Positions 52,156 through 61,215 of a DNA stretch of 64,000 bases are shown here, piece after piece; positions within the stretch are counted from its first letter, which is position 1; the number at the start of each line of letters is the position of its first letter. The notes under the pieces were generated by a model. That model saw only the letters and a program-made list of their open reading frames with translations. It did no database searches and was not told where the DNA came from. This DNA is from Planctomycetes bacterium ADurb.Bin069 (GTDB lineage: Bacteria; Planctomycetota; UBA8108; UBA8890; UBA8898). The stretch lies in contig MWEK01000008.1 in the NCBI GenBank assembly GCA_002070955.1, positions 62,001-126,000 on the forward strand, read 5' to 3'. A program made the position numbers and the translations under genes.

Positions 52156-55137
52156 CTACTTCCCGAGCAGCGCGCCGAGAGCCTCGATCGCCCGGGCCAC
52201 GGCCCGCCGCCGCGCGAGGATCGGCGCCGGCGACCGCGTGTACGTCCGCGCATCGGCGCAGATCTCGTCGGGCACGGCCAGAAGCGGCGCGAAGGCGCCG
52301 GTGTCGATGCCTTTGGCGCGCGCCGCCTCGATGCGCCGCGCCAGCAGCGCGAGGTACTCGTAGTCCTCGAGGCCGTCCCTCAGCATCTCCCAGCGGATCG
52401 AGTCGACGGGCCCGCTCAGCGTCGGCCCCTCGATCTCCCGCGGCGGATAGATGAAGCGGCCGTCGCCGTTGCCCCAATACCCGATGTGCCCCGGCGGGAA
52501 GCTGTACCCGCTCACGTAGCTCATGGGATCCTTCCACGGATCCTGGCGCTCCTTCGGGTAGGCGCAGGGGCTCGTCCAGTAGCTGCTCTCCCAGACGAGA
52601 ATCCCCGTGACGCCGTACTTCCAGCTCAGCCACAGCCATACCCGCAGATCCGTCGCGGGGTGGTCGATGAAAAGCCCCAGGTACGGCGCCCGCGGCCCGC
52701 AGCACACGTACCACCACACGCGCTCGCCCGCGGCGATGCGCTCCTTGATCGCCTCCGGCGCGCCCAGATCCAGAATCGGGCACCAGATGTCCACGCTCCC
52801 CGCCAGCGCCGGCCCCGGTTCCTCGGTCAACATGCGCGCCAGGCCCGGCGCGGCGGCGCGGATCTCGGCCATGCCTTCCTTCACGAACTCGTAGTCCTTC
52901 TCCTCGGGCTCATCGAACCAATAGATATAGGCCTTGGAGAGCCAACCCTTGGCGCGCAGGTGGTCCTCGACCCGCGAGGCGTACTTCTTCATGAGAGCGC
53001 GGTACCCCGGCGTCCCCTGCCGGTAAGGCCCGAAGGTCCCGTAGCGCCGGCTGTGAAACGTCCCGCTGCCGAGCCCGCGCAGGTGCAGCCTGAAGGAATC
53101 GAAGCGGTATTCGTCCAGATACTTCGCGGCCTGCGCGTCCCACGCCGTGAAGTCGACGGCGACCTCCACCGCCGCCGGGTCGGTTTCCTCCGACGCGGCT
53201 CCGATGATCTTGACTTCGATGGGATCGTAAGGCGCGAAGTCGTAGGGCGAGATCCGGTGGTCGCGGAAGTTCCGCATGTAGAGGTCGAAGAGCCGCCGCC
53301 GCTCCTCCCCCCCCGTCACGCGGTGGTATTCGGCCGTGAGGCGCGGGTTGAATCCGAACGCCGTCGTCACGCTGTGATCGGCGGGCACCGCGAAGTCGAA
53401 GATTTGCAGATCCACGGGAATCTCGACACGCACGCCCCCCTCGGCCTCGATCCGCGCCGTCAGGCGCACGGCGCCCGCCGCGGCCTCGGCGCCGGTCCGC
53501 ACCGACAGCCAAAAAGGTTGGTTGCGTCCGGCGGCAAGATCCAGCGGCCGGACATGCTCGGGCAGCGGATCGGGCCACAGACCGGGGCAGCCCGAGTAAT
53601 CGCTCGGGCGGACGATGGCGACGTACGCCACCTCGCGCACCCGCGTCGTCACGCCCGCGCCCGCGGGCGCGGCGAAGCTCACGCGAACGCTTTTCAGGTC
53701 GGCGGCGGGACGCAGAACGAGTTGGAACGCCTCCTCCTCGTTCGCGGCCGCCTCGAGGCGGATCGGCGCCTCCCGCGCGGGCGCGGGCCGCTCCCGCCCC
53801 ACCTTCTCGGCCGCCGCGCACCACCAAAGCCCCAGGGCGGGCGCGGCCGGAGCCGGAACGCGCCAGCCGAAATCGGCGCCGAAGAGGGGCGCCACTGAAA
53901 AGGACGTGCGCGCGCGATACACGACGCGCCGCCCCGCATCCCTGGCGATGATTTGGAGCTCGTGATCGCCCGCCTCGGCCAGCTCGTAGGAAAGCGCGAC
54001 GGCGTTCCCCTTCCGCGCGCCCTCCCGGCTCACGCGCCGCTCGCCGCCCACGCGCCCGTATTCCAACGCGAAGGAGACGCCGGCGGGGGCGCGGCACTGG
54101 AGCGTCACTTCATTGGCGCCGCCCGGCACCAGGTCGCCGAGGCTGGTCACCGCCGCCTCCACCGCTTCGGCCCGCTCCTCCAGAACGAGAAAATCCGTCC
54201 GGCCGCGGCCGCCGGCGCCGGGATCGGCGCCCAGCTCGGCTTCCAGGCCGTAGGAATACACCTGCAACGCGCCCGCGCCGCGGTCGCCGCGCGCGAGCCT
54301 GACCTCGACGGCGCGCGCCGGAAAAAGTCCGACCGGCAGCTCGAACACCGCCGAGCCGAGTTTGTCGAGCACGCCCGCCCGCTCCCACGCGCCGCCATCG
54401 CCGCGCGCCTCCACCAGGAGCGTCCCGCCCGTGTGGTAGCCGATCTGCACCGACACGCGGGCGCCGGCGAAGGGCGTCCCTCCCAGTTCGTGGCGGTAGC
54501 GCACCCAGGCGTCGTGATCGAAGCACCAGCGGTTCGTGTTGTACCCGCACGCGAAGTCGGCCAGCGGCCGGCTCACGGCCCCGAACATCGAATCGAAGGG
54601 CGCATTGAAGCGATACGAGCGGCCGGAGACTTCCTCGCCCTCGCCCAGGACGAATCCTCCCGCCTTGCGGTGAAAAAGCGTGACGGGCTGCAGCGCCGCG
54701 TCATCGAAAGCGACGGCGGCGCTCTTCATCCACGTGCCCAGCCGGCACCGGAGACCGCCCCGGTGCGAGGGCGCGACGGGAAACAGGAACTCCCGCCGCG
54801 TCCATTCCAAGCCCACGTTGAAATCGTGATTCATCCCCAGGGGGCCCGCCACGATGCAACCGCCGCCCCCCGCCGCCAACTCCTTCGCCCAGAAGGAAAA
54901 GAGATAGACGCCGCCGGGCGCGACGCCCTCGGTCTCGCAGGCCCACGCGCTCGTGTCGCCATCGCCGCGCGCGACCATCAGGGAGCCCGCGGCGGCGCGG
55001 CCGTCGCCGGAGACATACGCCGCGGCGCCGCCCGAAGCGCGCCAAGGCTCCGCCGTCCCATCGAAGGCGGGGTTGGGAAGCAGATTCCCCCCCGCCGCGC
55101 CGAGAAGGACCAAACCGCTCAGGCCGGCCAGCAACAT
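52156..55137 (-). CDS. Secreted GH123-like (DUF4091) glycosidase
   Basis: The 993-aa protein starts at ATG 55137 behind AAAGGAGGA, with a signal peptide ending near 'LLGAAGG'. N-terminal beta-sandwich domains (about 18-310) include a CBM-like part ('NLLPNPAFDGTAEPWRASGG'). The C-terminal ~480 residues match the DUF4091/GH123 catalytic domain: 'YIYWFDEPEEKDYEFVKEG' holds the Asp-Glu pair used for substrate-assisted catalysis in GH123, followed by 'RVWWYVCCGPRAPY' and 'SIRWEMLRDGLEDYEYLALL'. Characterised GH123 enzymes remove beta-N-acetylgalactosamine, but many relatives are uncharacterised. First gene of a likely operon with the nitrilase- and sialidase-like genes. Confidence 0.85.
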   Translation of the reverse strand: MLLAGLSGLVLLGAAGGNLLPNPAFDGTAEPWRASGGAAAYVSGDGRAAAGSLMVARGDGDTSAWACETEGVAPGGVYLFSFWAKELAAGGGGCIVAGPLGMNHDFNVGLEWTRREFLFPVAPSHRGGLRCRLGTWMKSAAVAFDDAALQPVTLFHRKAGGFVLGEGEEVSGRSYRFNAPFDSMFGAVSRPLADFACGYNTNRWCFDHDAWVRYRHELGGTPFAGARVSVQIGYHTGGTLLVEARGDGGAWERAGVLDKLGSAVFELPVGLFPARAVEVRLARGDRGAGALQVYSYGLEAELGADPGAGGRGRTDFLVLEERAEAVEAAVTSLGDLVPGGANEVTLQCRAPAGVSFALEYGRVGGERRVSREGARKGNAVALSYELAEAGDHELQIIARDAGRRVVYRARTSFSVAPLFGADFGWRVPAPAAPALGLWWCAAAEKVGRERPAPAREAPIRLEAAANEEEAFQLVLRPAADLKSVRVSFAAPAGAGVTTRVREVAYVAIVRPSDYSGCPGLWPDPLPEHVRPLDLAAGRNQPFWLSVRTGAEAAAGAVRLTARIEAEGGVRVEIPVDLQIFDFAVPADHSVTTAFGFNPRLTAEYHRVTGGEERRRLFDLYMRNFRDHRISPYDFAPYDPIEVKIIGAASEETDPAAVEVAVDFTAWDAQAAKYLDEYRFDSFRLHLRGLGSGTFHSRRYGTFGPYRQGTPGYRALMKKYASRVEDHLRAKGWLSKAYIYWFDEPEEKDYEFVKEGMAEIRAAAPGLARMLTEEPGPALAGSVDIWCPILDLGAPEAIKERIAAGERVWWYVCCGPRAPYLGLFIDHPATDLRVWLWLSWKYGVTGILVWESSYWTSPCAYPKERQDPWKDPMSYVSGYSFPPGHIGYWGNGDGRFIYPPREIEGPTLSGPVDSIRWEMLRDGLEDYEYLALLARRIEAARAKGIDTGAFAPLLAVPDEICADARTYTRSPAPILARRRAVARAIEALGALLGK

Positions 55138-55237
55138 GTCGGATCCTCCTTTCCTTGCCCGCCGCGAAGGGCGCCCCGCCGGCCCCGACAACGTCGAACC
55201 CGCCGCGACCGAGCGCGCGCCGGCCGCGGCCGGAAGC

Positions 55238-58200
55238 CTAGTCGCTCTCGTCGTCCGCGGCCGCTTCTCGAGGCCCGGCGGCGGCGATGCTCTCCACGGC
55301 TTCCTCGTCCCGGGCAACCCCGAGGCGCTCCATGCGGAGGACGCGGGTTCCGGGGGCCGCATCCTGGAACATCGCCACGGTCTCGTGGTGGCAGGTGAAA
55401 AGCAGCGCTTGGCGATCGCGGGCGAATTCGCCCAACACCGCCGCCACGGCGCGGGCGCGCTCAATGTCGAAGTTGACCAGGACATCGTCCATGATGACCG
55501 GCAGGGTCACGTGCCGCCGCCCGAACTCGGCGATGAGACCCAGACGCAGGCACAGGTAGAGCTGCTCGGCCGTGCCGCGGCTCAACTGCTCGGGGCCTTT
55601 CATCGCCCCCCGCCGGTCGACGACCTTGAGCCCGGCCCCGTCATCCGTCTGGATGATCCGCTCGTAGGCGCCGTCGGTCACGACCGCGAACAACGCGGAC
55701 GCCTCGGCCAGCACGGCCGGCTGGCGGCCGCGCGCGAACTCTCCCAGCGTCCGCGCGATGAGTTCGGCGGCGGCGGCCGCCACGCGCCAGCTCCGCACCG
55801 CACGATCCAGTTCCATGGCGTACGCGGCGCTCTGGGTCTGGAGCGCGGCGACATCCGCCGAGGCTTCCAACTCGCGCCGCGCCCGCTCCGCGTCTCGCAC
55901 GCGGCCGAGGGCCGCATCGCGCTCCGCCTCCGCCGCCGCGATCCTCTGCTCGGCCTCTTCGAGGACCTCGCGCCAGCGGTCGACCTCGCCCGCGGCGAGC
56001 GCCGCGCGCGCCGCCTCGGCGCGCGGCCCGGCGCCCAGACGTTCCGCGATCTGGCCCTCGCGATCCGCAATGCGGCGCTTGAGTTCGCGCCGCGCCTCGA
56101 ACGCCGAAAGCCGCGCGCGGAACTCCGCCTCGTCCGCCGCGCCGCCCTCGGCGAAGAGCGCGTCGCGCGCCTCCTCGGCTCGGGCGCAGCTCCCGCGCTC
56201 GATCTCGATCTTCTCGTCCAACTCGGCGATCGCCGCGGCCAGGGCCGCGATCCGGGCGCCGAGTTCCTCGTCCTCGCGGCAACGGCGCGCCAGGGCGCCG
56301 ATCTCCTCCGGAAGCCTTTCGGGGGGGATCTCGCCGTCGGACCGGACGCCCGCCTCGGCGCACACCGCGCGCGCGTTCGCCTCCCACGCCGCGATCTCGC
56401 GGGCCAATCCGTCGCGGCGCCGGCGCGCCTCGTCGCGGCCGGCGATCAGATCGCAGGCCGCGGAGGCATCGCGGAAGAAATCGAGGGCGCCCCGAGGCAT
56501 CAGCGCCTCGGGGAGATCCCGTTCGCGCTTCCAGCGGGCCCATTCGGCCGCCGCCGCCTGCCGCGCCGCGGCGGCGGCCTCGAGAGCCGTCGCGTGCCGC
56601 TTGACTTCCTCTCCCAGCTCCCGCTCGCGCGCCGCGATCTCGCGCACCCGCGCCTGCGCCGCATCGTATCGCTCGCGCGCGGTGCGATCGCGTCCGCACG
56701 CGGCATCCTGCTCCTCGACGGCGGCGAAGGTCGTCTCGCCGGCGATCCCCAGCGCGGCGGCGTGCGCGGCGATGGCCTCGCGCAGCGACCGCAAGCGCGC
56801 GGCGCTCTCGATCTTGTTTCTTGCCAGTTCCTCGCACTCGGCGCCCGCACGCAGCTCCCGATCGACGCGGGCGCCCTCGTCGGCTAGAACGGAACGGCGG
56901 TAGCGCCACAGAAGGAAGCTCGTCACCGCGAACATCAGCGCGAAGATGCCCAGGAAACCCGCCTCGACCGGCTTGCCGATGGAAAGGAGCCACCCGCCCG
57001 CCGCCGCGATGAGCAGCGCCATGAAGGCAATGCTCGCCACCATGGCCGCGGACGGCGCCGGCGAGGCCTTGCTCCGCGCGGCGTCGAGGGCCCGCAGGCT
57101 GTCCTTGAGGGCATTCTCCCGGGCCTGCACGCGGGCTTCCTCGGCGCCGGCTTCCGCAAGATGCGCCCGCAGCTCGCGAATCGCCCGCTCGCGCGCATCC
57201 AGCAGGGCGGGCTCGGGCGGCGGCGTCTTTTCAATGGACGCGGCGAGGCGTTCGCGCTCGGCCGCGGCCTTGAGCAGCTCGTTCGTCTTGGCGTCCAACT
57301 CGCGGCGGGCGGCGTTCGCGCGCTCGTCGCTCTCCGTGATCGCCGCCTCGTGGGCGCGCACCGCCTCCTGCGCCGGGATCGATCCGTCGACGCTCCGCGC
57401 GCGGGCCTCGTCCCAGTCCTCGCCGAGCACCCGGAGCCTCTTGGCGAGGGCGTCCTCGACGGCGCTCAGAGCCGCCTCGGCCTCGGGGAGCTGCGCGCGG
57501 CGGTCGAGATACACGTCCATGGCGCGCACGCAGGCGGCGACGCGCTCGGCGCCCGGCGCCGGCGCGCGCCGGTCCTCCATCTCGCGCACGCGCGCCTGCT
57601 TGCCATCGCGCTCGGCGATGAGCTTCTCGCGGCGCTCGACCGCGCTGCGGACCTCCGCGCGCGCCGCGGCCAGCCGGGCCCCCGCGTCGTCGGGAAAATC
57701 CTCGACAGGCTCCAGGCGCTCCAGTTCGGCCTCGGCCTCGGCGCGCTCCCGCCACAGCGGCCACAGATCGAGCAGCGCCTGCGCTTCGCGCCGCCTCCCC
57801 TCGGCCTCATCGCGATCCCCGGCAAGCTCGGCCACCCGGGCCGCGGCCGCATCCTCCCGCGCAACGAGCGCCGGGTAATCCGACGCCGCCGACCGCGCGG
57901 CGGCCGCCTTCGACTGCGTTTCGATCAGCGCCTCCAGAAGGTCGGTGATCTGCGCCCGGGCGCGCGGCCTGAGCAGGGCCGCCTGGCGTTCCTTGAGCGC
58001 CTCGATCACCTGGCGCGCCGACGCGCCCGCCCCCGCGATGCCCGCCGAGAAGATGCGGTCCCGGATGCCTTCGGCCTTGAGCGTCTCGAAGGAGTGCAGG
58101 TCGTGGAGGTCGAAGGCGAAGATCGTGCGGTACAGCGTCGCATCGACGTGGCCGACGAGGCGCCGCAGGTCGTCTTCCGTTCCCCTCTCGCCGCCCGGCA

Positions 58201-58492
58201 GCGTGATGCGCAGCGCCTTGCGGTCGCCGGCCCCGCGCTCGACGACGACCTCGCCGTCGGCGCCTGCGAGGAAGAGGCGGCCGCCGTGGCGCCCGCCGTT
58301 CAGGGGCGGATACAGCGGCCCCTGGCCGCGGCGCTGGGGGAAGCCGAACAGGACGCCGCTCACGAAACTGAGCAGGGTGCTCTTCCCGGCCTCGTTCGGG
58401 CCGAGAAAGATCGTGAGGCCGTCGCGCAGGCCGCGCACCTCGTAGTCGCGGAAGACGCCGTAGCCGTCGATGTACCAGCCGGTCAGTCTCAC
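55238..58492 (-). CDS. YhaN-type AAA ATPase (SMC/Rad50-like)
   Basis: The 1084-aa protein has an N-terminal ABC-type half, 'GLTIFLGPNEAGKSTLLSFVSGVLFG' with Walker A near residues 28-40, then long coiled coils. A hydrophobic pair of membrane-like helices lies mid-chain ('SIAFMALLIAAAGGWLLSIG', 'AGFLGIFALMFAVTSFLLW'), as in YhaN (AAA_27). The C-terminal half has signature 'EQLSRGTAEQLYLCLRLGLIAEFG' and Walker B 'LPVIMDDVLVNFD'. It is thought to act with a YhaO-like nuclease in DNA repair. The start is GTG 58492, overlapping the nuclease stop by 4 nt. Confidence 0.9.
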   Translation of the reverse strand: MRLTGWYIDGYGVFRDYEVRGLRDGLTIFLGPNEAGKSTLLSFVSGVLFGFPQRRGQGPLYPPLNGGRHGGRLFLAGADGEVVVERGAGDRKALRITLPGGERGTEDDLRRLVGHVDATLYRTIFAFDLHDLHSFETLKAEGIRDRIFSAGIAGAGASARQVIEALKERQAALLRPRARAQITDLLEALIETQSKAAAARSAASDYPALVAREDAAAARVAELAGDRDEAEGRRREAQALLDLWPLWRERAEAEAELERLEPVEDFPDDAGARLAAARAEVRSAVERREKLIAERDGKQARVREMEDRRAPAPGAERVAACVRAMDVYLDRRAQLPEAEAALSAVEDALAKRLRVLGEDWDEARARSVDGSIPAQEAVRAHEAAITESDERANAARRELDAKTNELLKAAAERERLAASIEKTPPPEPALLDARERAIRELRAHLAEAGAEEARVQARENALKDSLRALDAARSKASPAPSAAMVASIAFMALLIAAAGGWLLSIGKPVEAGFLGIFALMFAVTSFLLWRYRRSVLADEGARVDRELRAGAECEELARNKIESAARLRSLREAIAAHAAALGIAGETTFAAVEEQDAACGRDRTARERYDAAQARVREIAARERELGEEVKRHATALEAAAAARQAAAAEWARWKRERDLPEALMPRGALDFFRDASAACDLIAGRDEARRRRDGLAREIAAWEANARAVCAEAGVRSDGEIPPERLPEEIGALARRCREDEELGARIAALAAAIAELDEKIEIERGSCARAEEARDALFAEGGAADEAEFRARLSAFEARRELKRRIADREGQIAERLGAGPRAEAARAALAAGEVDRWREVLEEAEQRIAAAEAERDAALGRVRDAERARRELEASADVAALQTQSAAYAMELDRAVRSWRVAAAAAELIARTLGEFARGRQPAVLAEASALFAVVTDGAYERIIQTDDGAGLKVVDRRGAMKGPEQLSRGTAEQLYLCLRLGLIAEFGRRHVTLPVIMDDVLVNFDIERARAVAAVLGEFARDRQALLFTCHHETVAMFQDAAPGTRVLRMERLGVARDEEAVESIAAAGPREAAADDESD

Positions 58493-59760
58493 GAGTCCGT
58501 CTTCTCCTCGAGCAGATCGAGGGCGAGCATCACGGCGCGCTCCAGTTCCTCGGCCTCGACGCCGCCGTCCGGTTCGGGGATTCTGCCCTGGAGCCGGGCA
58601 GCGGGCAGATTCGCGCAGACTTCGCGGAAAAACGCCGCGCGCTCCTCCTCGCCGGCGCCGATGCGCTCGGCCACCTTCACCAGCTCCGAAAGGAAATCGC
58701 CGCGCTTGCGGACCTGCTCGATGTCGAGATTCGGCCGCGTCGCGTCCTGGATCGACTCCCACCACACGAAGGGCTCCATGTCCTTGCACTCGCCGCGGAG
58801 ATCCTCGCACAGGGCCTCCGCCGCGCCGGCGCGGATCAGGTCGCGGTGAACCCCGCCGCGGCCCCGCAGCACGGCCCGCACGAGCAGCCCCCGGCCCTCG
58901 TGCTCCTTGCGAAGCTGCTCGAGGCGCCGCACAAGCATGCGCCGCAGCTCCGGGAGATCCGCGAGCGTGCTCACATCCACCGGCGCGACGACGAACCTGA
59001 CGCGGTCAACCGGCGCGAACTCGACGCGCGCCACCTGGCCGCCGTCGACCTCCACGACAACGGCGCCCTTCGCGCCGCATTCGCTGGGCTTGGCGCTCCG
59101 GCCTTGGAGGTTGCCCGGGTAGACGATCCAGGGGCCGCCCTCGCACAGGAACTCGCGCTTATGGATGTGCCCGAGAGCCCAGTAGTTCATGCCGGCCGCT
59201 TGGAGGTCGCGCACAGTGGTCGGGCAGCAGCTTTCGTGTTCGGTATTCACCCCCGCGGAGCAGTGGAGCAGCCCCACGTGGAACCCCGGGGCCGAGGCGC
59301 GCGTGAAGCGCGCGGCCAGGTTCTCGCCGGCCGTGCGCTGCGAGAAGCTGATGCCGTGGACGGTGGCCAGGCGGACGCCCTCGCGCTCGACCGCCGCGGA
59401 CTCCACCGCCTCGTGGCCGAACACCTTGACGCCCTCGGGCCAGGACTTGACGGCCGACCACCCCTCCGGCGGATCGTGATTGCCGTTGACGATGAAAGTC
59501 TGGATCCCCCGCGCGCTCAGGCGCTCCAGGCCCCGCAGCATGCGGAGCTGCGCGCGCACGCCGCGCTCGGCCCCGTCGTAGTTGTCGCCGGCGAGGAGCA
59601 CGAAGGCCGCGTCGTTGCGAATCGCGCAGTCGACCAGGGCGTCGAACGCTTCCAGCGACGCGTCGCGAAGCTGCGCCGCGACGGCGGGCGACACCCGCGC
59701 GATGCCCTCGAAGGGCGTATCCAGATGCATATCGGCGGCATGAATGAACGTGAAACCCAC
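58489..59760 (-). CDS. YhaO/SbcD-like metallophosphoesterase (DNA exonuclease)
   Basis: The 423-aa protein shows the five calcineurin-like motifs in order: 'HAADMHLD', 'LLAGDNYDG', 'IVNGNHD', 'VGLLHCSAG', and 'ALGHIHKRE', which bind two metals. It matches the YhaO branch of Mre11/SbcD nucleases. The start is GTG 59760 with GGAGG upstream. A promoter at 59903-59930 fits. It is coupled to the YhaN-like ATPase by a GTGA overlap, so the two form an Mre11-Rad50-like pair. A role in DNA end processing is expected from the family. Confidence 0.9.
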   Translation of the reverse strand: MGFTFIHAADMHLDTPFEGIARVSPAVAAQLRDASLEAFDALVDCAIRNDAAFVLLAGDNYDGAERGVRAQLRMLRGLERLSARGIQTFIVNGNHDPPEGWSAVKSWPEGVKVFGHEAVESAAVEREGVRLATVHGISFSQRTAGENLAARFTRASAPGFHVGLLHCSAGVNTEHESCCPTTVRDLQAAGMNYWALGHIHKREFLCEGGPWIVYPGNLQGRSAKPSECGAKGAVVVEVDGGQVARVEFAPVDRVRFVVAPVDVSTLADLPELRRMLVRRLEQLRKEHEGRGLLVRAVLRGRGGVHRDLIRAGAAEALCEDLRGECKDMEPFVWWESIQDATRPNLDIEQVRKRGDFLSELVKVAERIGAGEEERAAFFREVCANLPAARLQGRIPEPDGGVEAEELERAVMLALDLLEEKTDS

Positions 59761-59902
59761 TCCGCCTCCTCTCCGATCGCGCGGGCGTGGATCGCGCGGC
59801 GCCCTCGCGCGCCCGGCGCCGGTCGCGCGGGCGGACGCGCGCGCCGCGCCGCATCCAAACGCCGCTTATCCGCGCCGGCGTCCCCGAAGGCGCCCGAAGC
59901 GC

Positions 59903-59930
59903 AGTATACACCGGCGCACGAACGTTGCAA
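59903..59930 (-). promoter_or_regulatory. Promoter for the YhaO/YhaN-type operon
   Basis: On the minus strand: TTGCAA (59930-59925), 16 bp, TATACT (59908-59903). Its -35 box is 15 bp from that of the divergent promoter at 59946-59974, so one bound factor could affect both. Confidence 0.65.
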
Positions 59931-59945
59931 GAAGGAGCCGCCGAG

Positions 59946-59974
59946 TTGCCTGCCGTGCCTTTCGACTCTATAAT
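59946..59974 (+). promoter_or_regulatory. Promoter for the SGNH-like gene
   Basis: TTGCCT (59946-59951), 17 bp, perfect TATAAT (59969-59974), 25 bp before the ATG at 60000. Confidence 0.7.
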
Positions 59975-59999
59975 CGCCCCCGCGCGCGAAAGGAACGGC

Positions 60000-60956
60000 A
60001 TGACCATGCGAAAACTCCTCGGTCTCGGCATCGCCCTGGCGGTGCTCGCGGCGATAATGATGGTTCCCGTAGGAGGCGGCACGATGACCCCGGGAAGCTC
60101 GGCTCCCAGAGTTCAGGCCATGGACCTTTCCGCGTTTCCGGCGACGCCCCCCAAGGCCGGGCTGCGGCTCCTCTTCATTCACCACTCCTGCGGCGGGCAC
60201 CTGTTCGCCGACTCCGGCGAGCGGTCCGGCGAGAATTGTATCTACACCACGCACCCCAACGGCGGCGGTCTGCGCGGCCTGCTCGTCGCTCAGGGCTACG
60301 AGGTCCATGAAGCCTCTTACGGGAGCGCAATCGGCGAGAAGACCGACATCTTCGACTGGCCGCCGAAGTTCGCCGGCATGATGGAGGAGATTCTCGCCTG
60401 CGATGGACAGGACAAAGCCTACGCCGGCGGACAGCGCAACGATATCGTCGCCTTCAAGTCCTGCTACCCGAACAGCGACTTCACGGGCCTCGGAGCGCCG
60501 CCCGGAAATCCCGCCGGCCCCGAGCTCACGGTCTGGAACGCGAAAGCGGCCTACGCCGCTCTGCTGCCCGAGTTCGCCAAGCACCCCGGCGTGCTCTTCG
60601 TCTGCCTGACCGCGCCGCCCATCGTCGCGGGCAAGCTCCCCCCCGAACCGCTTTGGAAGAGCCTCGCGCGGGCCGTTCTCAAGCGCGAGCGGGAAAAGCC
60701 CGCGACCAGCGGCCCCTTGGCGCGCGAGTTCAACAATTGGCTCGTTGCCGCCGACGGCTGGCTGAAGGACTATTCCGGCAAGAACGTGGTCGTCTTCGAT
60801 TATTACGACATCCTCACCGCCGAGGGACGGTCCGACTACGCGGAGTTCCCGACGGGCGGCGGCGGCAACAGCCACCCTAGCGCCGAGGGCAACGCCAAGG
60901 CCGCGCGGGCGTTCGTGCCGTTCCTGAACCAAGCCGCGCGCCGCGCCGGGTTCTGA
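60000..60956 (+). CDS. Exported SGNH/GDSL-like hydrolase family protein
   Basis: The 318-aa protein has a signal peptide or anchor (about 5-25, 'LLGLGIALAVLAAIMMVPVGG'). 'RLLFIHHSCGGHLFAD' takes the place of the GDS block in SGNH-like proteins of the 'HHS' type. 'GNSHPSAEGNAKAARAFVPFLN' near the C-terminus matches the terminal block V His motif ('HPSAEG'). An esterase or deacetylase role is possible, but catalytic residues are not certain. ATG 60000 has AAAGGAA upstream, and the promoter at 59946-59974 rules out the longer upstream frame. Confidence 0.75.
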   Translation: MTMRKLLGLGIALAVLAAIMMVPVGGGTMTPGSSAPRVQAMDLSAFPATPPKAGLRLLFIHHSCGGHLFADSGERSGENCIYTTHPNGGGLRGLLVAQGYEVHEASYGSAIGEKTDIFDWPPKFAGMMEEILACDGQDKAYAGGQRNDIVAFKSCYPNSDFTGLGAPPGNPAGPELTVWNAKAAYAALLPEFAKHPGVLFVCLTAPPIVAGKLPPEPLWKSLARAVLKREREKPATSGPLAREFNNWLVAADGWLKDYSGKNVVVFDYYDILTAEGRSDYAEFPTGGGGNSHPSAEGNAKAARAFVPFLNQAARRAGF

Positions 60957-61215
60957 CCGCGCACCCTTTGCGGCGGGGCTCCCGCGTGCAATTCCATCTT
61001 TCGCCCGCGCGCCGGGAAACACCGCCACCTCGCCGCGCACCCGGGGTTTTACGAAAAGGCGCGGCCGCGCCCGCACGACGCGGCCGGCGCGTTGGCAAAC
61101 AGGCTGCCGGCCGGGCGCATCCGTCCGATCGGCTCCCCGTCGCGTTGCGGCGCGCGATCGGGGGCGCGAGCGCCGTCACGAACGCTCGAGGCAGGCCGCG
61201 ACAGGAGACTTCGAC

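Noticed and set aside
42475-55137. A Bacteroidetes-style polysaccharide utilisation locus
   Set aside because: No SusC/SusD pair, TonB receptor, sulfatase or hybrid regulator is present. The genes are split over several transcripts.
55238-59760. An anti-phage nuclease/ATPase defence system
   Set aside because: The pair matches the YhaO/YhaN housekeeping repair type, down to the mid-chain membrane helices, and no other defence or mobile genes are nearby.
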